This document shows positions 21,861 to 33,364 of a stretch of 64,000 nt of DNA, piece by piece. The DNA comes from Chara braunii (taxonomy: Eukaryota > Streptophyta > Charophyceae > Charales > Characeae). The notes under the pieces are model-generated. The model made no database searches. It was not told the DNA's origin and was given only the letters and a program-made list of their open reading frames with translations. Every line of letters starts with the position of its first letter. Positions within the stretch are counted from its first letter, which is position 1. The stretch covers positions 2,258,006-2,322,005 of the forward strand of contig BFEA01000024.1 of the NCBI GenBank assembly GCA_003427395.1. The letters are read 5' to 3'. The position numbers were made by a program, and so were the translations under genes.

Positions 21861-22940
21861 TGTGAGGAACAAGCCCTCAAGGGGCCCTATCACACATCAC
21901 ATTGTTCTGGGCTAAGGGCCCCAGCAAGCCAAGTGCCTGCCCTAAGTGAACGCGGGCCTGAATATTCGTCAAAAGCAAAATTCGACATTTCCATATGTGG
22001 GTATTCAGGCTCTCGCAGCACGCCAGTTGGTTGGGAAGACGCGTGAGCCCCACATTGCTGCAACATACAGTTGGCCCAGGCCTTGACAGTTGCGCCTGGG
22101 CACACAAACACAAAGCAGGGCCGATACATTGGGGAGCAAGCCTTCGGCCTTGGCAAAGGCTGAAGTGCCAATGCACCTGCCTGGGCGCCCTGCACAGATG
22201 CAGCAAACAGCCCAAGTCCGGAGACTCAAGCCGTGCCTAACTACAAAGGGCCCAGGCCCTCAACTGTAGGCTCGGGCCTGGGCGCAGGGCCTGGGACCCA
22301 ACCAGGCCACACGCAGCATCCAGGAGGCTGCCACTTCCACAAAAGGAAGGAAGCAGCCCAGGCGAGGCATTCTGGCCAGCGCTGGCAATGCGGAAGTGCT
22401 GTTGCGCTCTCGCTTGATGCTGCGCTAATGCCAAGGGCGCTGACAGGGAGCCAGAGGTGAAGTGGGGCGCTGCAGGGCAGCGGGGCGCAAGCAGCCATAG
22501 CCGGGCTGTTGGGCGCCAGGGGGTACAGCGGATGATCAGGTGGTCTTCAGGGAAGGAGGCGCTGTGTGGGGTAATCAAGGTTTGATTGAGGGTGACGAGA
22601 TACGTACCACGTACATGAAGAGAGGTCAGCGATGGTGTTGCCAGTCATGTACATTGGTCTTCGAGAGTCGAAGTGATCCTGTTGCGTGAACCGGCTGTAG
22701 GTAGGCTAGTCAGGTAGAGTAGGCTGGGTGTCGAGCGCTAGACAGGAGAGAGCGACTTTGGATATTGTGTTGGTGTGGCCTACAGGCTTGGACATTGGCT
22801 CATTACTTCATTGTATTGCTCCATATGGATGGTTTCTTCAGGTGCATTTGTACTCTCCGCTTGGGACACGACTACTTGTTCAGCTGTGTGATTTCCCAAC
22901 TTGGTTTTTATGTATATCGCTCACACTCATATTCCTTGCA
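21861..22940 (+). mobile_element. 3' LTR of element B
   Basis: It is 1080 bp, colinear with 14086-15175, with the same ends TGTGAGGAAC and TTCCTTGCA. It is followed by GTTG. Confidence 0.92.
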
Positions 22941-22984
22941 GTTGTAGGAGCTCTAGAAGTTGTCTTCGTCGAGCGTGCGCGCAA

Positions 22985-23135
22985 AGAAATAGAGAGAGAG
23001 AGGGAGAGAAAGAGGGAGAGAGACAGGGAGAGAGAGAGAGAAAGAGAGAGAGAGAGGGAGAGAGGGAGAGAGGGGGAGAGAGAGTGAGCGAGAGAGAGAG
23101 AGTGAGAGAGAGAGAGAGAGTGTGTGAGAGAGAGA
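22985..23135. repeat. Interrupted (GA)n tract
   Basis: About 150 bp of GA/GGGA units. It is the insertion target of element C; the tract resumes at 34697. Confidence 0.9.
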
Positions 23136-23777
23136 TGTTATGGTCCTGGCCAATTTCGAGATACACATCTATCAGATAGTACAATGTCGCCCAATTGCAG
23201 AAAGGAATGAATGAACTTGAGAGGAGAGAGGATTAGAAGAAGAAGAAGTAAGAAAGAAGAAGAAGATGATGTACACCAGCACATCTCCTCCTCCTTATCT
23301 CCCCCTTCTCTTATTCATACAAGAAATAAAAATACAATGTTGAATAGCTGATTCAGAATCAATGTCCGAGTCCCTCTTCTACTCCAGGTATCACTTGAGG
23401 TCCACCATAGCCATGGCCACCTCCCCCACTCTTCACTCTCATAGCCCGAGGCTATGGCGGACTACTAGGCCTTGCCCAGATGCCCAAAGGACAACCCAAA
23501 GCAGCTATGGCTGCTCTAGATCAGGCCGCCATGCCCAACCCTGCCTTGAAGCTTCTTGGTGTGGCTCTCCCCAATTGGGGACTCCCTGCTGCAGCGCCCA
23601 CCAAGGTGATGAAGATGGCATCCACCATAGCCAGGTAAGTACCCCTGGCGCTCCTCCCTCCTTCCTTCTTCCTCCCTCGTGTCCTTCTCCTTCCTCCCCA
23701 GCAGCGCTGCTCCAGCATAGCGCTGCTCCAACCAGCGCTCCACCAGTGTGTCGTCAAACTTGCACACGGAAAAAGAG

Positions 23778-23848
23778 GTCGGGCTCTTCGCCCGACTGGG
23801 AGATATAGCGGCCTGCTTGCCTCTTCGGGCGGTGACTTCCAGGCCGCT
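23778..23848. repeat. Two consecutive hairpins in the element-C LTR
   Basis: GTCGGGC-TCTTC-GCCCGAC at 23778-23796 is a perfect 7-bp stem. AGCGGCCTG at 23807 pairs perfectly with CAGGCCGCT at 23840. Both are kept in the right LTR near 34142-34213, apart from one changed base in the first stem and an N at 34207. Confidence 0.7.
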
Positions 23849-24081
23849 CAGCCTTCCAAGCAAACCGGTACCTCCTCCTTTTCGGAGGGAAACATCATTG
23901 CAGCGTATGATATTTGCCCGTACAGGCCCTAGACCCAAACTGGTTGGACTGGTATCCACCTAGACCTAACCTACAACTACTGGGCCTCTAAAAATGCCAG
24001 TTTTGTCTTCTTCTACTCGGCCTCCCGTACCCGCACATCTACCTCTTCAGGGTGCGGTACCGGCCTACCCGCTACACAACA

Positions 24082-24084
<3 letters not shown>

Positions 24085-24134
<50 letters not shown>

Positions 24135-24168
24135 TGTGTATGTGTGTGTGTGTGTGTGCGTGTGTGTT
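24085..24168. repeat. (TC)n(TG)n compound microsatellite
   Basis: A TC run followed by a TG run with a few interruptions, inside the 3' LTR of element C. Confidence 0.95.
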
Positions 24169-24483
24169 CCCGATACCGGCAGTCTGTCGCCGGGTATCAA
24201 CAGAGTCGTCATCCTGCTTGGTTCAAGCATGGAGTGTTTTTCCTGCTGCGATCCCTCAATGTCACGACCACAGTAAGTACCGGCCCTTAGGGCCCAATGA
24301 ACAGTAAGTGCCCTCGCGGGCCACACACACACTCAAGCCAACCAGCACTCAGACAGACATGCAGTCCAGCAAACGTGCACACACAGACTTGGTAGCAAGC
24401 GGGAAACTCAGCAGGGCATTCAGTCTATGGGCAAAACTCAGAAATCAGTTGTGTTTCAGTCCATGTTTGGACGGGTCATCACA

Positions 24484-24505
24484 CTACTTCCCCCTCGAGA
24501 GCGAG
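24484..24505 (-). other. Polypurine tract of element C
   Basis: On the minus strand GCTCTCGAGGGGGAAGTAG immediately precedes the 3' LTR start. Confidence 0.7.
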
Positions 24506-24635
24506 GTCCCTTCGAGCGAGTAACTCATTCTGAGTCCTCGACAAACGCATCGTACCCAAGCAAGGCAAAGAGTTTCCTAGAGTACTCTGTTGCAGTGAGT
24601 CTTGCAGAGATCTTAGGTACAGCGTTAGTGGCGAT

Positions 24636-24956
24636 TTATCGCTCGTAGGCTTTGACAACATGCGGTGCGCTGCGTAGCAGTTTCTGTTTGGAAATCCAGT
24701 ACAGATCATCTAATGGATGATACATGAAGTGCACCTGGAACTGTCTGTTGCGTCCCTTCCCTACGTGCTGTTTGATTCTGTCTATCTCATGCCCGCCTTT
24801 GATCGCACGAGGGATCATGTCTTCGCGATAGTCGAACGTCTTAGCATCACGGTGGAGGTACAGTTTCGATGCATGGAACACGGGGTATGTGCGCAGATCG
24901 GCTGGCACATCAACTACGTACGAAGGGCCAAAGTGGTCTTCGCCAATCACATCCAA
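24636..24956 (-). pseudogene. Chromodomain-like tail of element C integrase
   Basis: A 106-residue frame begins with MDVIGEDHFGPSYVVDVPAD and PVFHASKLYLHRD. It ends with QFQVHFMYHPLDDLYWISKQ and APHVVKAYER. The layout is the same as in elements A, B, D and E. The stop is near the polypurine tract, as in an intact 3' end. Confidence 0.85.
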
Positions 24957-24962
24957 AACTTC

Positions 24963-25850
24963 TCACAATCCGTAATAGAGTGGGAGAAGTTTGAGAGAGA
25001 CCCCTTCTTCTTCTGAGAATTCAGACATCTTGACCCACACATAGCTTCCTACCTGAATGTCCGACGGTCGGCGCCCCTTGTTCGCATGATGGATCATGGC
25101 GTGTTGTCGCTCGGTCATGGTTGCAATGGCAACCTTGTGCAAGCGATTATACTTGGCCCTGAAGCCAAGCCTGCCGGGTGTTAAGCCATGTGGCTGCTCA
25201 CGAAATAGGTAGGAGAACGGATTACGGATCTGCCAACCGAGATGCAGCCTGTTAGGTGTCATGCTGGTGGCAGAATGCATGGGGTTTGTTGTACAACTCC
25301 CTAACGTAATACAGCTTTTCATCCCATGTTTCCTGATCCGGGATAATCAAAGCGCGGAGAAGTTGGAACACAGTCTGGTTGATTTCTTCAACCAAACCGT
25401 TGGCTTCAGGGTGTCCGCCAGATGTCATACACAACCTGATCCCCAAATGAGACATGAAGTCCTTCCATTCACTACTAATGACGCGCGGGTCCCGATCGCT
25501 TACGAGAGTCTTCAGGGTCCCGAACTGCAGAATGTACTTCTGTTGGAACTCACGAATCACTTATTTTGTTGGGGCATGCGGCGACAAAGGGATCAGATTG
25601 AGAAACTTAATCGGTCAACAATCACCATGACTTGTGAGTAGCCGTTCTTACTTACCTTTCCCATGTCGGTGAAGTCAACGGAGACGGACTCCCCGGAACC
25701 ATCAAGAATGGGAAAGGGTGCCATGGGCTTTTGTCGGCATGGTTTGATTCGTTGACAGACTCGACACTCAGCCACAAACTTTTCAGCAGTCCCTTTCATG
25801 CCAGGCCAATCAAACTGTCGCAACAGATTTGCATACGTCTTTGCCATGAG
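24963..25850 (-). pseudogene. Integrase of element C
   Basis: Three frames in sequence. 25847-25593 has the CRVCQRIKPCRQ zinc end and VDFTDMGKVSKNG with the first Asp. 25560-25252 has LVSDRDPRV with the second Asp and GGHPEANGLVEEINQ with the catalytic Glu. 25322-24963 has LHLGWQIRNPF and VWVKMSEFSEEE of the C-terminal module. All three acidic residues survive, but frameshifts near 25570 and 25270 split the enzyme. Confidence 0.88.
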
Positions 25851-26160
25851 TGTCCGCTCCGGCCATTAGCCAAGTCCACAAAATGCGTGCGGAGAGGCTT
25901 ATGGTTGGGCACACACAAGCGGTCGTAGTTCCCGTAGGCGTGAAATCAGGCTGATTGCTAGGATCAGCCCGCAGCCGCTCAAGGATGGGACTAAGTTCCG
26001 GATCCTTGGTTGTCTACTCTACGAGCTCCTCCTTCAGTTTTTTTCGGAGGTCGTAGGATTTCACAAGGCAAGTCATGTACTCAGGGTGGCGAGACAATGC
26101 GTCGGTGACTCGATTATAACAGCCCTTTTTGCGCCTCAACTCTAAGTCAAAGATGTCAAT

Positions 26161-26440
26161 TTAATGGAACCAGTGAATTAACGTAGGGGACAGGGTAGTT
26201 TGCTCCTTGATCCACTTCACGGTCTCATGATCTGAGAACACTTTGAAGTGGCGTCCCAAAAGATAGTGCTTCCAATGGTGCAAAGCCATATGCAAAGCCA
26301 TATGCAGAGCATAGAGCTCGTGCATGTAGGTGGAAGTGGCTACCTTTACGTTGGGCATGCGTTCGCTGTAGAATTCGAGCGGCCGCAAGCCATCGCCGTC
26401 ATCTTGCTGCAGCACTGCGCCGATTCCTTACTGACTTGCA
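26161..26440 (-). pseudogene. RNase H of element C
   Basis: TTDASQ at the end of the upstream frame continues, after a break, into LQQDDGDGLRPLEFYSERM, HELYALHMALHMALHHWKHY and FSDHETVKWIKEQ. The ALHM unit is duplicated, a 12-base in-frame repeat that adds four residues to an active-site helix. The frame breaks near 26161. Confidence 0.85.
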
Positions 26441-27240
26441 TCCGTAGTAACTACAAATGTCAGTTTGGGATCTGCAATTCGGAGTACTGGGTAACTTACC
26501 AAGGCGTCTTTCAAAGCTTGAAAGGCATTCGTGCACGAGGTATCCCAAGAATAGGGAACATTCTTAATTGTCAGTCGAGACAATGCACGCGCAACAATGG
26601 AGAAGCGGGGTACAAACTTCCGATAGTATGACGCGAGACCAACAAAAAAGCGCAGTTCGTGAACATTCACTGGTTGAGGCCAGTTGCGTATGGCCTCTAC
26701 CTTGGTTGCCTCACTCTCTAGGCCTGCAGCAGACAACCGGTGCCCAAGATAGATGACACGAGTTGCGTCTTCTTGAGGATGGTTAGTACTTCCTCAAGGT
26801 GCTTGAGGTGTTCCTCCATGGACCTGCCAAAGATTAGTATGTCATCGAGGTAGACCACCACGAACCGGCCAATCTGTTCGCGGAGGACTTTTGTCCATGA
26901 GGCTTTGGAAGGTGGCCGGTATGTTCGTGAGACCGAAGGGCACTACGGTAAACGCATTAAGCCCATCGCGTGTTTTGAATGCAGTTTTGTGCTGGTCCGC
27001 AGGATCGACTTCAATCTGGTGGTAGCCAGACTTGAAATCGACCTTAGAGAAGACCTTGCACCCACCTGCGGCATCAAGCAAGTCGTCTATTCGGGGTAGT
27101 GGATAGGCGTTCTTTCTTGTGATGAGGTTTAGGCCGCGATAGTCAATACACATGCGGAGTTTGCCTCCATTCTTCGGAGCAAACAAAACAGGAGCACCAA
27201 ATTCAGACTCACTAGGCTCGATCCACCCTTTGTCAATCAT
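26428..27240 (-). pseudogene. Reverse transcriptase of element C
   Basis: The upstream frame has [60 protein letters not shown] and VVPFGLTNIPATFQ. VVYLDD is present near 26840-26860 but in a shifted frame. The thumb is in the frame 26736-26428 (NWPQPVNVHELRFFVGLASY). A frameshift just before the YLDD box splits the palm. Confidence 0.9.
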
Positions 27241-27255
27241 GTTGTCAATCTGTCG

Positions 27256-28070
27256 CTAGAGTTCCTCCAACTCACCGGGTCCCATCTGGTACACGCAGCC
27301 CTTTGGGGGAACAGCACCCTCGACCAACTCGATGGTGTGTCGGACCGATCGCATGGGGACTCCACATGGCTCGGCCAGAACTTCTGGGGACCGTTGGAGT
27401 AGGTTTTGGATGTTTGGTGGAACCGGTAGGGGTGGAGGATCAGCAAAGGGATCACCTAAATCAGGTCGTAGGTTGCGAATAGAGGCGACCGAATCTGAAG
27501 TAGGATCATTTGGACTAGTAGAAGGTAGAGAAGTAGAGGTGCTAGAAGTAGAATTACTAGCCGAAGTAGTAGTGGTACTAACCGCAAAACTAGATGGCAC
27601 ATGAGTAGGACAAACAAAGCCAACATACAACTGTTCATCCTCCTTGTGTTTGCGCCATTTCTTGCAGAACTTCATAGCATTCAGAAAAGTCACTAGGGAC
27701 TCGTGCTTCTCATCCAGGAGGACGGGAAGCTCGTTCCCTTGAGCATCTTTGACCATGAAAAGTGACTCCTTCCACTTGGTCCATTCGCATTGGGACTGCA
27801 GCCAGCCCAAGCCAAGGACAGCGTCGAAGGGACACTTGTCAAGGACATAGAAATTTAGTGCGTGGGTGGCAGTTTTTTTCTTGTCAAAGGTAGTGTGCAC
27901 ACCTTTGACTGTGTGTAGAAGAGAACTTCCTTGTTGCCAACTTGGGTTCGACAAGGGTTCTGCAAGGCCACTTGCTTCATTCCCAAGCCCATTTTTCGTA
28001 TCCCATGAGGTGACATAAAGTTAGTCGTCGCGGCACAACCAATCAAGACACGGAGATAGCGGTGGTTCAT
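27256..28070 (-). pseudogene. Protease and linker of element C
   Basis: The active-site block reads VLIGCAATTNFMS, so the catalytic Asp is Gly and the following Gly is Ala; the enzyme must be dead. The second block is CPFDAVLGLGWLQS in the next frame. Downstream comes a Ser/Thr-rich linker (residues about 140-165 of the 27954 frame), then IELVEGAVPPKGCVYQMGPG, the usual lead-in to RT. Confidence 0.85.
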
Positions 28071-28523
28071 GAGAAGTTTGAAGAAGATCAGCTTCGATGT
28101 CCCTTGGGCACGTTGTTGTTTAATCTCAGCCTAATGCTCCAAGTGGTAGTGGAAGTCGGTCGTCCCAGACTCCTCCCAAGGCTCAACAACACATCACACA
28201 CTTCAGCCTTGGCTGCAGCAGATGATTGGGCTTCAAAGGAGGACTGTTGATCTGCACCTGATTCAGTCTCCCTTGCTGAAGGGTGTGCTGAAGTCGACTC
28301 TACGTCCGGGTCTGGTTTCCCTGCAACCTATAGCAATCCTATACTTTATGGTTTGGTTTCTGGCATCTTGAGTCTACCCCGCCAATCATTTTCAGTGATC
28401 CGAAGGTCGACCCATGGTTTAGTGGTGGCATCCTCTGGTTTTGCTGGGATCTAGACTCCCTTGGGAAGTTGGACATAGTTCTACCCTGCATTCCGATTCG
28501 GTCCCCTTGTATTGGCAGTCTTT
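28071..28523 (-). other. Gag-protease linker of element C, no clean frame
   Basis: Decayed coding sequence between gag and protease. No domain can be read. Confidence 0.4.
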
Positions 28524-29760
28524 TTAAAGGCAGTACATTTTTCTTTCTTCATTTACATAAGACTCATGGGCTAACGAACAAGCTGTATTAGTGTCCTGTT
28601 CTTGGTCGTCACCAAGAGTGGGGTCATCTGCTTCGGCCTCCTCTTCAGCCTCCAGCAGGTCATGCACAGCAAAACGCCTGCTGCTTTTGAACCACCTGCC
28701 GCCCATGGGCTTTTTGCTGCCTGCAGTGGTGACGAGGTCTACCGCCTCGAGACTGACTATGTCCTTCATTAGAGTGAACCAGTCAGTATACCCAATGAAG
28801 TCCCTGCCTAAGCGATTAGTAAAACTGGTGGGGATTGAGCCCTTGACCACATCCAAGCAAGATTGGTTAGTCAGTTCAAGACCAGGTGTTGCAAACATCT
28901 TGCTGAGATAACTTTGCAGGCTTTTCATGGAGCCCGTCCACTTGTTGCGTTTGATTTTGTCAAGCTCGCTTCTTGCCCTTGCTGCAGCGTGTGGATCCTT
29001 ATACTGGCAATGAGGAGCTCCTCGAGGGAGGCAACCGGGGTGGCCTTAAGCCACCTTGTCAATTCAATCTTTGGAACCCCAGCCTGCGTAGCTTGGACTT
29101 CAAGGAAGCCCCGTACAACCGGCTCAACATCCATTCCCATGATCACTGCCTGGGTCTCTGGCTGAGTCCCCGGCACCTCAAAGTATGCCCTCATGGAGTT
29201 GATCCAGGATTCAATGTTTTTTTTGTCGTCGTACTTTGCACCGCCTTTCGATCCACATAGGGACCGACGTGGCTGGGACCAGCAACTGCTGGTTCAGATC
29301 TTGGGGCTGCAGCAGTTGCAGAGTTTCCTGCCTCGTTGCTTGTTATGGCAATAACGGAATCTGCACCTGTTGCAGGTCCCGATGGGTTTGCCATCACACT
29401 CGAGGAAAACGTAGAAGAAGATACAGTTAAAGGGGCAAGATTAGTCTCAATCGCAGCTCCAGAACCAGGGGGTAGAGGAAGAGGATTGGTTACTTGGGCC
29501 TGTCACAGCGCAGCAACCTCCACCATCAAGTCGCGGTACTTGCTGGTCATATCAGTCAGATCCTCCTGAAATGTCTTCAATTTTGTGAAGACGTCGGCGA
29601 TCTGAACGGTATGATCTTCAAGCCTCCGGACTTGGACGATAGCGGTGAGTATGGAATGCAGTTGTTCCTCACACTGCTCTTTGGTCAGCGACGGAACAGC
29701 TGCCAAGATGGCCTCCTAACTTTTTAGCAGTTGTTCCTTCCTCTCCTTCTCCACTTCCTG
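28524..29760 (-). pseudogene. gag of element C
   Basis: Read downward: a coiled-coil frame (29706-29503, QEDLTDMTSKYRDLMVEVAA), an acidic, Ala/Ser-rich linker (29397-29191), and a capsid-type frame (29194-28925, SWIN is lost but MRAYFEVPGTQPETQAVIMG is present). A last frame (28928-28524) has QSYLSKMFATPGLEL and GRDFIGYTDWFTLMKDIVSL. No zinc knuckle was seen. Frame breaks occur at each join. Confidence 0.75.
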
Positions 29761-30498
29761 TTCTCTTTCTATAGCACTATCTAGGAGTGCTTGCAGATAC
29801 AGTTTCCCCATATTGCTAGCTGCATTTAATAGGGCCCGCCATTATCCTGAGGATAGCTGGGCCATTTTCGGACCGTATGTTGGCAGGTGGGTCAGAGAGA
29901 CGCCAATCAGCAAAAGAATCAATCAGACTCTCAAGAGGTGCACTCCCCTTTTTACTTGGACGAACACTCCTTTTCCCAGTCCTTACCCACTCCAGAGGGT
30001 CACTTTCCCTCTCTTCCTTTTCTCTCTCCCTCCTCTCTCTCTCTTCTTTCTAGTTGCGAGTCTCCATGGGCATCGGAAATGAACTCAGAGAAACAAACTG
30101 AAAAGCTCAGAGAAGAGAAGGTAGAACTCATAGCCGGAGCAACATTTCATTTGGACTTAGAGAGCAGCAAACCAAAAAAAAAACAATCAAATTCACACGA
30201 GAGGTCTGATCCAACGACCTAGTCTGATCAGATTGCATACGAGGTTCTCTCGAGTCCAGTCTGACCAGCTCCGTGACCGTACAACAAACCCGACAACGAG
30301 TGACTAAATGCAACAATGGAAAATTAAGTGGTGTACAGAGTGCGAGTCAAGCCACGGACAGTGCAACCAAAAGACATGCTAAACGTCTCGTTCGAGATCC
30401 CCTCGGCAGTGGGTGTCCTAACCAAGAAAAAAGAACTCTGTAACACAGTTAGAAGACAATAGGCTAATGCCTAACCGATTTGGGCCCAAAGGGCTCTT
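29761..30498 (-). other. Leader of element C, lower part
   Basis: A short TC-rich stretch at 30010-30050. No gene. It ends where a further LTR begins. Confidence 0.5.
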
Positions 30499-32367
30499 TG
30501 TTACAATCCTCGCCAATTTCGAAGTATACAAACATCAGAAAGTACAATGCTGTCCAATTGCAAAAGGAAATGAATGAACTTGAGAGGAGAGAGAGGGAAA
30601 GAAGAAGAAGAAGAAGTAAGAAAGAAGAAGAAGATGATGTACTCCAGCATAGACCAATGACAAGGCTCTTCTTTCTCGCCAACCAATCTCCTCNNNNNNN
30701 NNNNNNNNNNNNNNNNNNNNNNNNNNNNNNNNNNNNNNNNNNNNNNNNNNNNNNNNNNNNNNNNNNNNNNNNNNNNNNNNNNNNNNNNNNNNNNNNNNNN
30801 NNNNNNNNNNNNNNNNNNNNNNNNNNNNNNNNNNNNNNNNNNNNNNNNNNNNNNNNNNNNNNNNNNNNNNNNNNNNNNNNNNNNNNNNNNNNNNNNNNNN
30901 NNNNNNNNNNNNNNNNNNNNNNNNNNNNNNNNNNNNNNNNNNNNNNNNNNNNNNNNNNNNNNNNNNNNNNNNNNNNNNNNNNNNNNNNNNNNNNNNNNNN
31001 NNNNNNNNNNNNNNNNNNNNNNNNNNNNNNNNNNNNNNNNNNNNNNNNNNNNNNNNNNNNNNNNNNNNNNNNNNNNNNNNNNNNNNNNNNNNNNNNNNNN
31101 NNNAAGAAGAAGAAGTAAGAAAGAAGAAGAAGATGATGTACTCCAGCATAGACCAATGACAAGGCTCTTCTTTCTCGCCAACCAATCTCCTCCTCCTTGT
31201 CTCCTCCCCTCTTATTCAAACAAGAAATAACAATAATAATGTTGAATGGCTAAACCAAAATCAATGTCCGAATCCCACTTCTACTGCAGGCACAACATGA
31301 GGTCCACCATAGCCATGGCCACCCTTCCTCTTCCTCTACATACAGGCCGAGGCTATGGCGGAGTACTGAGGGCTCTCCCTCCTGTCCAAAGGGCAACCCA
31401 AAGCAGCGATGTTGCTTCCCTTCTGTCCCCAGGTCAACTCCCTGCAGCTTTGTCGCTGCCTACTCAACCGCCATGCCTGACCCTGTCCCGAGCTTCCTTG
31501 ATGCGCAATACCCCCACTGGGGCCTTCCGGATGCAGCGCCCAACAAGGTGATGAAGATGGTGTCTACCATAGCGACGTAAGTACCCCGCCACTCTCCTCC
31601 TTGGTCCCCTTCTCCCTCCTCCTCCTACCGGTAGAGCTCCACCACAGCCAAGGTGGAAGCTCCCGGCTTCGTCCTCCCAGCAGCGCTGTAGTACCCAGCG
31701 CTACTCCAGCCAACGCTCCAGCAGCGTGTCGCCAAACTTGCACACTAATGAATGAGGCCGAGCTCTTGCCTTGGCCTCTTGATATAGCGGCCTGCTTGCC
31801 TCTTGGGCGGTGACTTCCAGGCCGCTCGGCCTCCCAAGCAACCGGTACCTCCTCCCTTTCGGAGGGAAACATCATTGCAGGCTCTAATATTGCCCGTACA
31901 AGCTCTAGACTTAGACTGGATGGACTGGTACCGGCCTAGACCTAGCCTACCGCTACTGGGCCACTAAAAATGCCAACTTTGTCTTCTTCTGCTCGGCCTC
32001 GAGTACCCGGCACATCTACTGCAACTGGGTGCGGTACCGGCCTACCTGCTACTTGAGTGTTTTTCCGCTGCTCCAGGTGCCGCGGGCCCCGGCCTCCGCT
32101 ACTTGAGTGTTTTCCCCTGCTGCAACCCTCAATGCCACGGCCACAAGTACCGGCCCTACGGGCCTGCCAAACAAGCAAATACCCTTGCGGGTCACACACA
32201 CACTCATGGCGACAAGTGCTCAAACAGGCATGCAATTCAACAGGCACGCACACATACAGACTTAGAAAACACAGCAGAATGCGGAAATCTTGGCAAGGCA
32301 TCCATTCCATCGGCAGAACTTCATAAATAAGCAGTGTTCTCAGTCTGTGTTATGGCGGGTCATTACA
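30499..32367 (-). mobile_element. Additional LTR (LTR2) inside the leader of element C, with N gap
   Basis: It starts TGTTACAATCCTCGCCAATT and ends GGCGGGTCATTACA, matching the element-C LTR family. It is more diverged from the two outer LTRs than they are from each other. The gap 30694-31103 makes its true length unknown. The repeat AGAAGAAGAAGTAAGAAAG on both sides of the gap suggests the gap covers a duplication. No equal flanking bases were found, so it is not a simple solo LTR insertion. Confidence 0.75.
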
Positions 32368-33364
32368 CGGGCCCGGTCCCACTGGGTTCCAGAGGTCCCA
32401 CGTAGGTCGCGTCCAGGTCCCAACCAAGGGGAGTCCCTCATGGACTTAGTTCAGTTTCTAGGTACTGAAAAATGAAATTTCAACTTCCGGCAGAACCTAC
32501 AGACTACAACCATTCAGAAATGAAAGACAAAGCACTATAGAAAGACTCAACATTTTGATCAAGATACTTCATTTCCCATTCATCAGGTGAGTAGGTAGAT
32601 CACATGCATTCAATCACACAATCAAGACCACAGAGGAGTCGGAAAAGAAACCCAGAGTAACCCCAGCAGGTCAAACCATACCATGCACACACACATGGGC
32701 ATCCCGTAGGAGAAAGAGGGTACATATAGTCACTCTTTCTCAAATCATTAGTATTAGTTCTTATTGATCTATGAGCTTACCTGTCAAGAACGTTTTATTA
32801 TATATATATATATATATAGTCACTCTTTCTCAAATCATTAGTATTAGTTCTTATTGATCTATGAGCTTAAGTGGAATCTCTGCCATGGAAAGTTGGAATT
32901 AGAAAACTGAAATTATTAAGATTCTATATTCAAAAACAACGTCAAGAAGATTTAAACAAAAAAATAAAGATTGACTTCCCCGTCCATGCTGAAGAACAAA
33001 GTAGCAACTTGCAGTCCGTAGATGCTGAGTGGCCGCTGACCCTCGAGCTCGCCTACTTGAGGGCAGCCCTTAAGTTGCCAAGTGTCTCCCTTGAATCAGA
33101 TTCCAGGTGCGAGTGCCTCTCACTGTCGCCTCTCTCAAATCATTGCATGAAGTCTCCTCGAAATGTCTCGCCATCCTAATCTCACTCTCAAGCAACCTGC
33201 TTAGGTTCAACGTCAACCCTCCGTGACCTAACCAGGTGGGGGCAGCTTCCCTCAGCCACGCTGGCCCTCTTCCCTTCACAAACCAACCTTGACCCTAAGT
33301 GGTGCCCTCAACCACTTAGGTTAAGGTTAGGGCAGCAAAGTCAACTCTCACCAGCAAGTAGAAT
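32368..33364 (-). other. Leader of element C, upper part
   Basis: No gene. A 55-bp block beginning TAGTCACTCTTTCTCAAATC occurs at about 32727 and again at about 32817, the two copies separated by an (AT)n run. Confidence 0.6.
32725..32869. repeat. 90-bp-offset direct duplication with (TA)n between copies
   Basis: The two copies are nearly identical over 55 bp, including ATTAGTATTAGTTCTTATTG. A TATATA run of about 20 bp lies at 32798-32815. Confidence 0.85.

Larger units (their letters stand above)
14086..22940 (+). mobile_element. Element B: full-length Ty3/gypsy retrotransposon, inactive
   Basis: Both LTRs begin TGTGAGGAAC and end CATATTCCTTGCA. Flanks are GTTG on the left (14082-14085) and GTTG on the right (22941-22944). 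An uninterrupted relative of the target, TTTGGTTGTAGGG near 34790, supports the junctions. The interior carries gag, protease, RT, RNase H, integrase and a chromodomain-like tail in that order, plus a polypurine tract. Stops and frameshifts in every domain mean it cannot encode its own machinery. Confidence 0.92.
23136..24483 (-). mobile_element. 3' LTR of element C
   Basis: 1348 bp. It is nearly identical in most blocks to 33380-34696 (ATAGCCATGGCC, GGCTATGGCGGACTACTAGG, AAGGTGATGAAGATGGC, GCGGCCTGCTTGCCTCTTCG). It carries a TC/GT microsatellite at 24085-24168 that is missing from the right LTR and therefore arose or grew after insertion. Confidence 0.9.

Noticed and set aside
22953-23184. 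Ser/Leu/Arg/Glu repeat proteins over GA tracts here and at 13734-14105, 38033-38221, 43201-43599 and 63490-63959
   Set aside because: Pure microsatellite translation.
30464-31219. Long open frames across the N gap on both strands
   Set aside because: They are open only because the gap has no stop codons; the flanks are LTR and low-complexity sequence.
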